NCBI RefSeq assembly: GCF_019599145.1
Contig: NZ_CP080647.1
Location: forward strand, 7,564,001 to 7,628,000
DNA length: 64,000 nt
Direction of reading: 5' to 3'
DNA from: Streptomyces akebiae
Lineage (GTDB): Bacteria; Actinomycetota; Actinomycetes; Streptomycetales; Streptomycetaceae
Below the pieces are notes generated by a model. That model saw nothing but the letters and a program-made list of their open reading frames with translations. It was not told the origin of the DNA and made no database searches. Positions 9,352 through 18,109 of the stretch are shown in pieces. Position 1 is the first letter of the stretch. Each line of letters opens with the position of its first letter. A program made the position numbers and the translations under genes.

Positions 9352-10899
9352 TCACCCCAGGTCACCCGAGGCCGCACGCTCGGCGAGCCGCACCAGGGTC
9401 CGCACCGCGGTCCCGGTACCCCCCTTCGGCGTGTATCCGAAGGGCCCGCCCTCGTTGAACGCCGGCCCCGCGATGTCCAGGTGGGCCCAGGTGATCCCCT
9501 CGCCCACGAACTCCTTCAGGAACAGCCCGGCGACCAGGCCGCCGCCGTACCGCTCGCCCATGTTCGCGATGTCGGCGGTCGGGGAGTCCATGCCCTTGCG
9601 CAGGTGGTCCGGCAGCGGCATCGGCCACGCCGGCTCCCCGGACTCCTCGGCGGCCTCGTGCACCGCGGAGCGGAAGGCGTCGTCGTTGGCCATGATCCCG
9701 AACGTCCGGTTGCCCAGCGCCAGCATCATCGCGCCGGTCAGCGTGGCCACGTCGACGATCGCGTCCGGCTTGTCCTCGGACGCCTTGGCGAGCGCGTCGG
9801 CCAGCACCAGTCGGCCCTCGGCGTCGGTGTTCAGCACCTCCACCGTCTTGCCGCTGTACATGCGCAGCACGTCACCCGGGCGGGTGGCGGAGCCGGACGG
9901 CATGTTCTCGGCGAGGGCGAGCCAGCCCGTGACGTTGACCTCCAGCTTGAGCCGGGCGGCGGCGACGACCGCGGCGAACACGGCGGCCGCGCCGCTCATG
10001 TCGCACTTCATCGTCTCGTTGTGCCCGGCGGGCTTGAGCGAGATGCCGCCCGAGTCGTAGGTGATGCCCTTGCCGACGAACGCCAGGTGCTTCTTCGCCT
10101 TGGAGCTGGTGTACGTCAGCTGCACCAGCCGGGGCGTGGCCGCGGAGCCCGCGCCCACGCCGAGGATGCCGCCGTAGCCGCCTTTGGCGAGCGCCTTCTC
10201 GTCGAGGACGGTCACCTTGATGCCGTGTTCCTTGGCCGCGGTCTGCGCGACGGCGGCGAAGGCCTCCGGGTCGAGGTCGTTCGGCGGGGTGTTGATGAGG
10301 TCGCGGGCGCGGTTCAGCTCCTCGGTCACCGCGATCGCGCGCTCGACGGCGGCCTTGTGGGCCTTGTCGCGGGGCTTCGCGCCGAGCAGGACGACATCGG
10401 CGAGCGGCGCCTTGCCGTTCTTCGCCTTCGCGTCCTTGTCCGAAGGCGCCAGCCCCTTGTAGGCGTCGAAGGAGTACGCGCCGAGCAGCGCGCCCTCGGC
10501 GACGGCGGCCACGGCGACGGCGTCGACGACGGGCAGCGTGAACGCGGCCTTCTTCGTCCCGGTCAGCGCGCGGGCCGCGGCGCCGGCCGCACGGCGCAGC
10601 GTCTCCGTGCCGAACGTGCCGTCCTTCTCGGGCACCGAGCCCAGGCCCACCGCCACCACGAGCGGCGCCTTGAAGCCGGACGGCGCGGGCAGCTTCGTCA
10701 CCTCGCCCTCGGCACCCGAGGCGCCGAGGGTCTCCAGGAGGCCGGCCAGCTTGCCGTCGTACGCCTGGTCCACGGCCTCGGCACCCGGCGCTACGACCAG
10801 GTCCCCGGACCGGGATGCAGGGCCCTTCGCGACACCGACCACGATCGCGTCGGCCCGGAGGCCCGACACGGCGGCGGTGCTGAGAGTGAGAGCAGTCAC
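9352..10899 (-). CDS. pepA: Leucyl aminopeptidase (M17)
   Basis: This 515-residue cytosolic metallo-aminopeptidase has the M17 signature NTDAEGRL at residues 357-364 and the metal/active-site Lys-Asp motif GKGITYDSGGISLKP. The N-terminal third is the more variable macro-like domain. It releases N-terminal residues from peptides with two divalent metals, and homologues can also bind DNA. It is upstream of lpd with a 290-bp gap holding a repeat, so it is probably a separate unit. A minus-strand -10 TAGGCT (10971-10966) gives a transcript start about 60 bases upstream. Confidence 0.95.
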   Translation of the reverse strand: MTALTLSTAAVSGLRADAIVVGVAKGPASRSGDLVVAPGAEAVDQAYDGKLAGLLETLGASGAEGEVTKLPAPSGFKAPLVVAVGLGSVPEKDGTFGTETLRRAAGAAARALTGTKKAAFTLPVVDAVAVAAVAEGALLGAYSFDAYKGLAPSDKDAKAKNGKAPLADVVLLGAKPRDKAHKAAVERAIAVTEELNRARDLINTPPNDLDPEAFAAVAQTAAKEHGIKVTVLDEKALAKGGYGGILGVGAGSAATPRLVQLTYTSSKAKKHLAFVGKGITYDSGGISLKPAGHNETMKCDMSGAAAVFAAVVAAARLKLEVNVTGWLALAENMPSGSATRPGDVLRMYSGKTVEVLNTDAEGRLVLADALAKASEDKPDAIVDVATLTGAMMLALGNRTFGIMANDDAFRSAVHEAAEESGEPAWPMPLPDHLRKGMDSPTADIANMGERYGGGLVAGLFLKEFVGEGITWAHLDIAGPAFNEGGPFGYTPKGGTGTAVRTLVRLAERAASGDLG

Positions 10900-11385
10900 G
10901 GTGGTGAAATCTCGCTTCCGATTGAGTTTCGGTGGCCGAACGGATGGGTCGACGTGCCGAGAACGAGCCTAGGCCCTTGTTCGGCCCATCGGACCTGGGG
11001 CGTCGGCCGGTTGCGCCGCGCCGTCCGCATGGCGTCCGCTGCGACCAGCCTCCCCGACTTTCCGTCGCGAACGTGCAGGGAGATCCCCATGACTCAGGCG
11101 TAGGGGGATCCCTTATCGCGGCTCCGGGGTCGGGCGTCCATTGTCCGCGCGCGTGGCTCCGACGGTCTCCGCGCGTAGCGCGGGCCACCGATTTCGATCA
11201 TCCCTGCGGACGTTCACCCCTATGTGGCTTCATGGTCATTTTCCTGCCCTCATGCGCCCTGACCTGGGTGACACTCGTCCCGCCGGTGAGTGATCAGCTC
11301 ATCGGTCTGCATCATTTCCACAGATTCCCCTCGGCGTGGCCGTTCAGTCCGGCCCCGGGGGATCTTCTCGGGGGAAGGGGCGAAC
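10900..11385. other. Divergent intergenic region, pepA / deacetylase
   Basis: This stretch has no convincing gene. It holds the pepA promoter (-10 TAGGCT on the minus strand at 10966-10971) and must hold the promoter for the rightward deacetylase gene, which I cannot place with confidence. The 5' leader of that gene is GC-poorer than its surroundings around 11195-11250 and 11295-11330 (GATTTCGATCATC, CATCATTTCCACAG). Confidence 0.5.
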
Positions 11386-13422
11386 ATGGCGCACAGCGTG
11401 CCCGGATGGAGGAACGCCGCCGCCGTCGTGGCGACGACGAGCCTGCTGGCGGCGGGCGTGGGCATACCGGGAGCGTCGGCCGCCACCGCACCACGCGTCG
11501 ATCTGCGGGTGCTGGTGGTGGACAACGGCGACAGCCCCGTCCAGGCCATCACCGCGGAGCTGAAGAGCACCGGCATCCCGTACACCCGCGTGAACCTGGA
11601 CGACGCGAACCGCCCGACCATCGACGCGGCCTTCCTGAGCGACACGGTCGGCGGCACCCCGCGTGCCAGGTACCAGGGCGTGGTCCTGCCCAACGAGGCC
11701 CCGTTCGGCCCGGGTTCGGCCGAGCAGAGCGCGCTGGAGACGTACGAGCGGACGTACGGGATCCCGCAGGTCGACGCCTACACCTGGGCGCACCCCGGGG
11801 TCGGGCTCGACTACACGAGCGAGGGCGGCTGGGCCGGCTCCCTCGACGGGCGTGCGGCCACGGTGACCGACGCCGGCCGGGCGAGCCGCTTCGGCTATCT
11901 CGACGGGCAGTTCGCCTTCGAGGACAACTCCGCCTCCACGCAGGAGAGTTACGGCTTCGTCGCGCGTCCCCGCGCCGGCTACACCAGCTATGTCGACCTC
12001 CCGGTGCCCGGCGGCAGCGGCCGGGGCAGTCTGGTCGGGGAGTACGCCCACGAGGGGCGTCGCGAACTGGTCGTCACCTTCGCCTACAACCAGCACCAGC
12101 GGCAGTTCCGGGTGCTGGCCCGGGGGATCGTCGAGTGGCTCACGGGCGGCGTGCACCTCGGCCGGAGCCGGAACTACTTCGGCGTCCACATCGACGACGT
12201 CTTCGCGCCCGACAGCCGCTGGGACACCGAGCGGGACTGCACGCCCGGCAGCTTCAACTGCGACGGCGGGGACGGAGCGCGGGCCGAGCCGATCCGGATG
12301 ACCGCCGCCGACGCCGAGTACGCCGAGCAGTGGCAGCGGTCCAGCGGCCTCACTCTCGACATGGTCTACAACGGCGGCAGCGGCGAGGAGTGGAAGGAGG
12401 CGAACGGCGGCACCGACGCCCTCACCGACCGGCTGGTCGCCGACCGGAACGCGTTCCGCTGGATCAACCACACCTACACCCACCAGTACCTCGGCTGCCT
12501 CCAGGACACCTCGACCGTCCCGTGGAGCTGCGCGAAGAACGCGGACGGCACCACCCGCTATCTGAGCCGCGCCGACATCGCCGCGCAGATCCGCGACAAC
12601 CACGCCTGGGCGGTCGCGCGCGGACTGCCCGTGCAGCGCGACGAACTGGTCACGGGAGAGCACTCGGGCCTGCGGACACTGCCGCAGCAGCCGGACGACA
12701 ACCCGAACCTCGCGGGCGCCCTCGCCGACAACGGTGTCAAGTGGATCGCCTCCGACAACTCCCGCGAACCGGCCCAGCGTCCGGTCGGCGCCGCGCTGAC
12801 CGTGCCGCGCCACCCGATGAACGTCTACTACAACGTGGGCACCGCCGCGGAGATGGTCGACGAGTACAACTGGGTCTACACCTCGGCGGCCGACGGCGGC
12901 AGCGGCGTCTGCGAGAACCACGCGACCTCCACCTGCCTGGCCGCCCCACTGGACCCGGCCACGGGCTACGCGTCGCACATCGTCCCGCAGGAGGTCCGTA
13001 CGGCCCTGCTGCACGCCGTCGGCAACGACCCGAGATCGCACTACGCCCACCAGTCCAACCTGGCCGAGGAGCGGCTGCTCTACCCGGTCCTGGACCAGGT
13101 GCTCGCCGACTACCGGGCGCTCTTCGCCTCCGACACCCCCCTGGAGAACCCCCGGCACAGCGCGGTCGGCACCGAACTGAAGCGCCGGGCCGCCTGGCAG
13201 ACCGCGGTCGCGAACGGCACGGTCACGGCGTACCGGATCGGCACGACGGTGACCGTGAAAGCCCCCAGGGGGACCGCCGTCCCGGTGACCGCGCCGGCGG
13301 GCACACAGAAGAAACTCGCGCTCGGGACCGCCGCGTTCGGCACCCCGTACGCCGGCGCGCGCTCGGCCTGGGACACGCCCGAGGCCCCGCAGTCCGCGCT
13401 CACGCTGAAACTGCCCTCCTGA
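11386..13422 (+). CDS. Secreted polysaccharide deacetylase, CE18/Agd3-like
   Basis: This 678-residue exported protein has a signal peptide (about residues 1-33, hydrophobic run then GASAATAP). The middle has a metal-dependent deacetylase core: GVHIDDVF gives His268, Asp270 and Asp271, and NHTYTHQ gives His362 and His366, the Asp-His-His metal triad. Later blocks EHSGL, DNSREP and NVYYNVGTAAEMVDEYNW also fit what I remember of the fungal Agd3 family (CE18), which removes acetyl groups from galactosaminogalactan. The N-terminal 200 residues would be the accessory beta-rich region. Neighbouring genes encode a Pel-type transferase, GH135 and GH114, which supports a galactosamine-polymer substrate. 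The ATG at 11386 follows GGGGGAAGGGG. A generic CE4 deacetylase is the main alternative. Confidence 0.75.
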   Translation: MAHSVPGWRNAAAVVATTSLLAAGVGIPGASAATAPRVDLRVLVVDNGDSPVQAITAELKSTGIPYTRVNLDDANRPTIDAAFLSDTVGGTPRARYQGVVLPNEAPFGPGSAEQSALETYERTYGIPQVDAYTWAHPGVGLDYTSEGGWAGSLDGRAATVTDAGRASRFGYLDGQFAFEDNSASTQESYGFVARPRAGYTSYVDLPVPGGSGRGSLVGEYAHEGRRELVVTFAYNQHQRQFRVLARGIVEWLTGGVHLGRSRNYFGVHIDDVFAPDSRWDTERDCTPGSFNCDGGDGARAEPIRMTAADAEYAEQWQRSSGLTLDMVYNGGSGEEWKEANGGTDALTDRLVADRNAFRWINHTYTHQYLGCLQDTSTVPWSCAKNADGTTRYLSRADIAAQIRDNHAWAVARGLPVQRDELVTGEHSGLRTLPQQPDDNPNLAGALADNGVKWIASDNSREPAQRPVGAALTVPRHPMNVYYNVGTAAEMVDEYNWVYTSAADGGSGVCENHATSTCLAAPLDPATGYASHIVPQEVRTALLHAVGNDPRSHYAHQSNLAEERLLYPVLDQVLADYRALFASDTPLENPRHSAVGTELKRRAAWQTAVANGTVTAYRIGTTVTVKAPRGTAVPVTAPAGTQKKLALGTAAFGTPYAGARSAWDTPEAPQSALTLKLPS

Positions 13423-13459
13423 CCCGACCGGCAGCGCGGGGCAGCACACCGGCCAGCAC

Positions 13460-13492
13460 GCGCACCCCGGCCACTGGCCGGCCGGGGTGCGC
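13460..13492. terminator. Hairpin between deacetylase and pelF genes
   Basis: The arms GCGCACCCCGGCC (13460-13472) and GGCCGGGGTGCGC (13480-13492) form a 13-bp perfect stem with a 7-base loop, followed by CTTTCG. It begins 38 bp after the deacetylase stop and 37 bp before pelF. It may end or attenuate transcription between the two, so the operon status of the deacetylase is uncertain. Confidence 0.65.
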
Positions 13493-13528
13493 GCTTTCGA
13501 GACGTAGGAACGTCCACAGGGGGACCGC

Positions 13529-15055
13529 ATGATGCGCGACGGCCGTCATGTCACGATGCTCACCGAAGGCACCTATCCGCATGTCCACGGCGGGGTCAGC
13601 ACCTGGTGCGACCAGCTCGTCAAGGGCATGCCCGACGTCGAGTTCCACCTCGTGTCGCTCACCGGGACCGGCCGCGAACCCGTCACCTGGGATCTGCCGC
13701 CGAACGTGTACCGGCACACCTCCGTACCGACCTGGGGCCCGCGCCCCGGCCGCGCCCGCGCCCCGTACGGCGCGGCCCGCCGCCGCTTCACCGACTCCTA
13801 CGAGCGGCTGCTGCTCTCCGTCCTCGACCCCGACGAACCCCGGGGCTTCGAGGAGGCCCTGTACGAGCTGGCCGGACTCGCCCGCGACGGACGCCTGTCG
13901 GCGGCCCTGCGCACCGAGTCCGCGCTCCGCTCGCTGATGTGGATCTGGACGATGCCCCATCTCCCGACGGCCGCCGCGCTCCCCACCGTCCACGACGCGC
14001 TCACCGCGACCGATCTGCTGGAGCACTCCCTGCGGCCGCTCGGTGCCCGGATCCCCGAGGACTGTGTGGCCCACGCGGTCAGCGGCGGCCTCGCCACCCT
14101 GCCCGCGCTCGCCGCCCGTGAGCTGGACGGCGTACCGTTCCTCCTCACCGAGCACGGCATCTATCTGCGAGAGCGCTATCTCGGCCACCGCGCCGCCGAC
14201 CAGCGCTGGCCCGTGAAGGCCTTCATGCTCGGCTTCCACCGCGAGCTGACCAGGCTCGGCTACCGTGCCGCCGACCTCATCACCCCCTGCAACCGGTACA
14301 ACCGCCGCTGGGAGGAGCGCGGCGGCGCCGACACCGACAGGATCCGCACGGTCTACAACGGCGTCGACCCGGCCGCCTTCCCGCACGCCGGCCCCGAACC
14401 CGAAGTACCCACCCTCACCTGGTGCGGACGCGTCGACCCCATCAAGGACCTGGAGACGCTGCTGCACGCCTACGCCCTGGTCCGCGCCGAACTCCCCGGG
14501 ACCAGGCTCCGGCTGTTCGGGCCCGTGCCGCCGGGCGGCGAGGAGTACCGCACCGAGCTGGAGAAACTCGCCGCCGAACTGGGCGTCACCGACGGGCTCA
14601 CCTTCGAGGGCCGGATCAGCGAGGTGTGGCGGGCCTACGCCGCCGGGCACGTCGTGATGCTGTCCTCGATCTCGGAGGGCTTCCCGTTCTCCCTCATCGA
14701 GGCCATGTCCTGCGGCCGTACGACCGTGTCGACCGATGTCGGAGGCGTCCGCGAGGCGGTCGGCGACACCGGGATCGTCGTGCCGCCCCGAGAGCCGGAG
14801 ACGATGGCCGACGCCGCGCTCACCCTCCTCCGCGACCACGAACGCCGCCGGGGCCTCGGGGAGTCGGCACGGCGGCGGGTGATCGACCGGTTCACCCTGC
14901 GCCGGTCCGTGGACGCGTTCCGCATGATCTACCAGGAACTCGCGGGCCGGGACGACATCGTGTACCAGGCCGCGCCGGCGACGGTCGCCGACTGGACCGC
15001 CGAACTGCGCGACCCCTGGTACCGGACCGGCACGACGGACGGAACCGACCGATGA
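13529..15055 (+). CDS. pelF: GT4 glycosyltransferase, PelF type
   Basis: This 508-residue cytosolic glycosyltransferase has the diagnostic N-terminal PelF block TEGTYPHVHGGVSTWCDQLV (residues 12-31), the middle LLTEHGIYLRER, and a C-terminal GT-B half with LTWCGRVDPIKDLETLLHAY. The catalytic EX7E motif spans Glu383-Glu391 within SEGFPFSLIE. PelF uses UDP-sugar donors (UDP-GlcNAc/GalNAc) to polymerise Pel polysaccharide. Here it would build the polymer acted on by the neighbouring deacetylase and hydrolases. AGGGGG precedes the ATG at 13529 (a second ATG follows immediately). Its TGA overlaps the next ATG as ATGA, which implies translational coupling. Confidence 0.85.
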   Translation: MMRDGRHVTMLTEGTYPHVHGGVSTWCDQLVKGMPDVEFHLVSLTGTGREPVTWDLPPNVYRHTSVPTWGPRPGRARAPYGAARRRFTDSYERLLLSVLDPDEPRGFEEALYELAGLARDGRLSAALRTESALRSLMWIWTMPHLPTAAALPTVHDALTATDLLEHSLRPLGARIPEDCVAHAVSGGLATLPALAARELDGVPFLLTEHGIYLRERYLGHRAADQRWPVKAFMLGFHRELTRLGYRAADLITPCNRYNRRWEERGGADTDRIRTVYNGVDPAAFPHAGPEPEVPTLTWCGRVDPIKDLETLLHAYALVRAELPGTRLRLFGPVPPGGEEYRTELEKLAAELGVTDGLTFEGRISEVWRAYAAGHVVMLSSISEGFPFSLIEAMSCGRTTVSTDVGGVREAVGDTGIVVPPREPETMADAALTLLRDHERRRGLGESARRRVIDRFTLRRSVDAFRMIYQELAGRDDIVYQAAPATVADWTAELRDPWYRTGTTDGTDR

Positions 15056-16557
15056 GCGGCCACCCGAGCCCGCCCCCGGGCGCAGGGCCGGCCCGGCTCC
15101 CCGCCGTCCCCCGCCCGCGCCGGCCGCGCCGGGCCGATCCCGATCCCGTCGACCGACTGGCCGAACAGCACCGGGAGTTCATCGCCGCAGCCGTCCACCC
15201 GGACGAGATCGCCGCCCTGCTGGAGTCCGACGGCATCTCGGACGACCGGATCCGCGCCCGCTACGGCTGCCGCAACTCCTTCGCCCTCGCCGAGGAGTTG
15301 TACGAACGCGTCGAGCGCACCCACCCCGAACCGACCGGACCCCCGCACGACCCCTGGCGGATCGGCCTGCTCGGCTGCCTCCTGAGAGGCGTCGTCTTCG
15401 CCCTGCCCGGCCTCGCCTACGTCCTCGGCGCGCCGCTCCTGACGGGCCCCCGCGACGACTCCGGCCTGCCCGCCGGTACGGTTCCGCTGCTGGCCGGAGC
15501 CCTGTGCGGCTGGATGTGGAACCAGGGCCTCGCCCACCGGGCCTACTCCTGGCTCGCCTTGGGCGACCGCGATGCCTGCCGCCGCTCCCTGGCCCGCGGG
15601 GCCCCGGCGGGCGCCCTGCTCTGCACCACGGTCGCCTGCCTGGCGGCCGGCGGGGGCGACCCGGGCGCGGTGGCCTTCGCCACCGGCGAGGCCTGCTACC
15701 TGGGCGCCGCGACCGTCCTGCTCGTCCTGGGCCGCGAACGGGCCCTGCTGCACTGTCTGTTGCCCATGACCGTGGGAGCGCTGTTCGCCCTGGTCCGGCA
15801 GGTGCCCGACTGGTCCGGGCTCACCCTGCTCACCGTCTCCCTGGTGGCGGTCGTGCTCCTCGCCGTCCACGAGGTGGCGCCCGCCCTGCGGGAGTCGGGC
15901 GCCGGAGGCCGCCGGCCCGGACTCGCCGCCCTCCTCGGCGTGCCCGGCGGCGTCCCGGAACGGAGCCCGGCCGCGCCCCGGCTCCCCGCCTCCCTCCCGT
16001 ACGCCGTCTTCGGCCTCGGTACCGGTGTGCTCGTGCTCCACGCGACGCTCGGAGAGGTCATCGCCCACGGGGGCGGCACGGCCGCCGCGCCCGCCGCCGT
16101 GGCACTCACCCTCAGCATGGGCCCCGCCGAATGGCTGCTGTACCGCTTCCGCAGCGGAGGTCTCGCAGGACTGCGCTCCACCAGCACACCGGGCGCCTTC
16201 TGGCGGGCCACCTCCGTGACCCTGGTCCAGTGCCTGGCCGGTTACCTCGCCACCCTGCTGGTCCTGGCCCACGCCACCGCCGCGCTGTGGCCGCAGGCCC
16301 CGGACCTCGACGGCGTCCATCTCGCCGGCCTGCTCCTGCTGGGAGCGGTGCTCTGGACCGGCCTGCTGCTCCAGTCCTTCGGCGCGGTCCTGGGCGCCGC
16401 CGTCGTCTGCTGTGCCACGGCCGCCGCCCAGACCCTGGCCCTGGCGACCCATCCGGGCGACCCGCACGGGATCGGCCTGCTCGTGTACGGCGTCGCGGCC
16501 GCCCTCCAGGCGGGCCTGGTCTGCGGCCTGTTGGGGAGGGCGACGGCTCACCGATGA
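15052..16557 (+). CDS. Polytopic membrane protein, candidate polysaccharide exporter (PelG position)
   Basis: This is a 501-residue protein. An Arg/Pro-rich cytosolic N-terminus (1-35) is followed by a short helical segment (RLAEQHREFIAAAVHPDEIA ... RYGCRNSFALAEELYERV, about 36-85) and then roughly 12 hydrophobic segments. It starts inside the pelF stop (ATGA) and ends inside the start of the GH135-like gene (ATGA), so it belongs to this pathway. In Pel loci the gene next to pelF encodes PelG, a 12-segment MOP-family flippase. I cannot see the usual PelG N-terminal motif, so equivalence rests on topology and position. I do not recognise the family otherwise. Confidence 0.7.
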   Translation: MSGHPSPPPGAGPARLPAVPRPRRPRRADPDPVDRLAEQHREFIAAAVHPDEIAALLESDGISDDRIRARYGCRNSFALAEELYERVERTHPEPTGPPHDPWRIGLLGCLLRGVVFALPGLAYVLGAPLLTGPRDDSGLPAGTVPLLAGALCGWMWNQGLAHRAYSWLALGDRDACRRSLARGAPAGALLCTTVACLAAGGGDPGAVAFATGEACYLGAATVLLVLGRERALLHCLLPMTVGALFALVRQVPDWSGLTLLTVSLVAVVLLAVHEVAPALRESGAGGRRPGLAALLGVPGGVPERSPAAPRLPASLPYAVFGLGTGVLVLHATLGEVIAHGGGTAAAPAAVALTLSMGPAEWLLYRFRSGGLAGLRSTSTPGAFWRATSVTLVQCLAGYLATLLVLAHATAALWPQAPDLDGVHLAGLLLLGAVLWTGLLLQSFGAVLGAAVVCCATAAAQTLALATHPGDPHGIGLLVYGVAAALQAGLVCGLLGRATAHR

Positions 16558-17267
16558 CCGCACACGGACCGGCGCGCCCGGGAACGGACCGGGCCTCCCA
16601 CCCCTCCCACCCCTCCTTCTTGGTTCCCTACTACGAGCACCCCGCCGACCGCCCCGCCGAATGGGACGCCCTCGTCGAGGCCGCGCCCCGCCTCTACGGC
16701 GTCGTCCTCAACCCGGCGAACGGGCCGGGCGACGGCCCCGACCCGGCGTTCATCCGGGTCGCGAGCCGACTGCGGGCGGCCGGTGTACGCCTCCTCGGGT
16801 ACGCCGACACCGGCTACGGCCGCAGACCCGTCACCGACGTCGTACGGGAGCTGACCCGCTACCACGCCTGGTACGGCACCGACGGGGCCTTCCTCGACCA
16901 AGTGGCCGCGGAACTCGGCGCGTTCGACCACTACCGACGGCTCGCCGCGGCCGTCTGGGGCGCCGGCGCCGCCACCCTCGCCCTCAACCCCGGCACCCCT
17001 CCGCACCCCGCGTACGCCCGGATCGCCGACCTCGTCGTCACCTTCGAGGGCACATGGGAGACGTACCGGGACCAGCCGTCCGAGCCCTGGCCCGGCGGCA
17101 GCGGCGGCCTCGGGGCGCGGGTGTGCCATCTGGTGCACGGGGTGCCGTCGGGCACCGACGTCGGAGGTGTCGCCCGCGCCCGGGGTGCCTCCGTGCACTG
17201 CGCGGTACCCGGCGTGGGGGATCATCCCTGGGGTACGTTGCCGCACGCCCTGGAGCCCCGACGATGA
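16554..17267 (+). CDS. Spherulin-4/GH135-like glycoside hydrolase
   Basis: This 237-residue single-domain protein fits the spherulation-specific family 4 (GH135, Sph3) barrel. It shows VPYYEHP at strand 1, VVLNPANGPG, GYADTGYGRRP, GTDGAFLDQ (Asp115), ALNPGTPP and VTFEGTW (Glu165). Asp115 and Glu165 are my candidates for the catalytic pair. Sph3 cleaves galactosaminogalactan in Aspergillus. No signal peptide or membrane segment is visible from this start, which is odd for an enzyme acting on an exported polymer. It might work at the inner face on nascent chains, or be exported with the partner membrane protein. It is coupled by ATGA overlaps on both sides. Confidence 0.8.
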   Translation: MTAHGPARPGTDRASHPSHPSFLVPYYEHPADRPAEWDALVEAAPRLYGVVLNPANGPGDGPDPAFIRVASRLRAAGVRLLGYADTGYGRRPVTDVVRELTRYHAWYGTDGAFLDQVAAELGAFDHYRRLAAAVWGAGAATLALNPGTPPHPAYARIADLVVTFEGTWETYRDQPSEPWPGGSGGLGARVCHLVHGVPSGTDVGGVARARGASVHCAVPGVGDHPWGTLPHALEPRR

Positions 17268-18073
17268 GCCGTGTCCTCGCCCGCACTGCCCTGCTGCCCC
17301 TCCTCCTGCTGGTGGCGGGGTGCACGAGCGCTTCCGACGACCGGCCGGACACCGGAGGCGGGACGGGCGAGGCCGCCCGCTGGCGACCGGAGCCGGGCAC
17401 CGGGTGGCAGTGGCAGCTCAGCGGGCGACTGGACACCTCCGTCGACGTCCCCGTGTACGACATCGACGGCTTCGACCAGTCGGCCGGCACGGTCGCCGAG
17501 CTGCACGACGACGGCCGCAAGGTCATCTGCTATCTCTCCACCGGGGCCTGGGAGGACTGGCGTCCGGACGCCGACGACTTCCCGAAGTCGGTCATAGGCA
17601 AGGGCAACGGCTGGGAGGGCGAACGCTGGCTCGACATCCGGGCGACCGACGTCCTCGAACCCCTGATGGCCGCCCGTGTCGACATGTGCGCGGAGAAGGG
17701 CTTCGACGCGGTCGAGCCCGACAACATGGACGGCTACCGCAACGAGACCGGCTTCCCGCTCACGGCCGCCGACCAGCTCCGCTACAACCGCCTGATCGCC
17801 CGCCTCGCCCACGAGCGGGGCCTGGCGGTCGGCTTGAAGAACGACCTCGACCAGATACCCGAACTCGTCGACGACTTCGACTTCGCCGTCAACGAACAGT
17901 GCGCCCAGTACGAGGAGTGCGAGGACCTGACGCCGTTCATCGAGGCCGGCAAGGCCGTCTTCCACGTCGAGTACGAGATGGAGACGGGCGACTTCTGCCC
18001 CGAGGCCCGCCGTCTGGAGCTCAGCTCACTGCTGAAGAAGTGGGAGCTGGGGGTCTGGCGGGAGGCCTGCTGA
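17264..18073 (+). CDS. Endo-alpha-1,4-polygalactosaminidase-like lipoprotein (GH114)
   Basis: This 269-residue lipoprotein has a short hydrophobic leader ending in the lipobox LVAGC (about Cys22), then a GH114 barrel. Key blocks are VYDIDGFDQS (Asp66, Asp68), CYLSTGAWEDWR, RWLDIR, GFDAVEPDNMDGY (Glu151, Asp153), GLKNDLDQ and AVNEQC (Glu211). The Asp153-Glu211 spacing of 58 equals that of the catalytic Asp/Glu pair I recall for fungal Ega3, which cuts alpha-1,4-linked galactosamine. It would sit on the outer face of the membrane and trim or release the polymer. It is the last gene of the coupled set. The next gene, cobS, converges on it. Confidence 0.88.
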   Translation: MSRVLARTALLPLLLLVAGCTSASDDRPDTGGGTGEAARWRPEPGTGWQWQLSGRLDTSVDVPVYDIDGFDQSAGTVAELHDDGRKVICYLSTGAWEDWRPDADDFPKSVIGKGNGWEGERWLDIRATDVLEPLMAARVDMCAEKGFDAVEPDNMDGYRNETGFPLTAADQLRYNRLIARLAHERGLAVGLKNDLDQIPELVDDFDFAVNEQCAQYEECEDLTPFIEAGKAVFHVEYEMETGDFCPEARRLELSSLLKKWELGVWREAC

Positions 18074-18109
18074 CCCCTGCGGGAGGGGCGGGGGAGGTCG
18101 GCGGGAGGC

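Noticed and set aside
11344..13530. Long antisense frame across the deacetylase gene
   Set aside because: No domain or ribosome site, and the composition is typical of an antisense shadow.
13529..15055. Interpretation as trehalose or glycogen synthase-type GT4
   Set aside because: The N-terminal EGTYPHVHGGVSTW block and its partners point to PelF.
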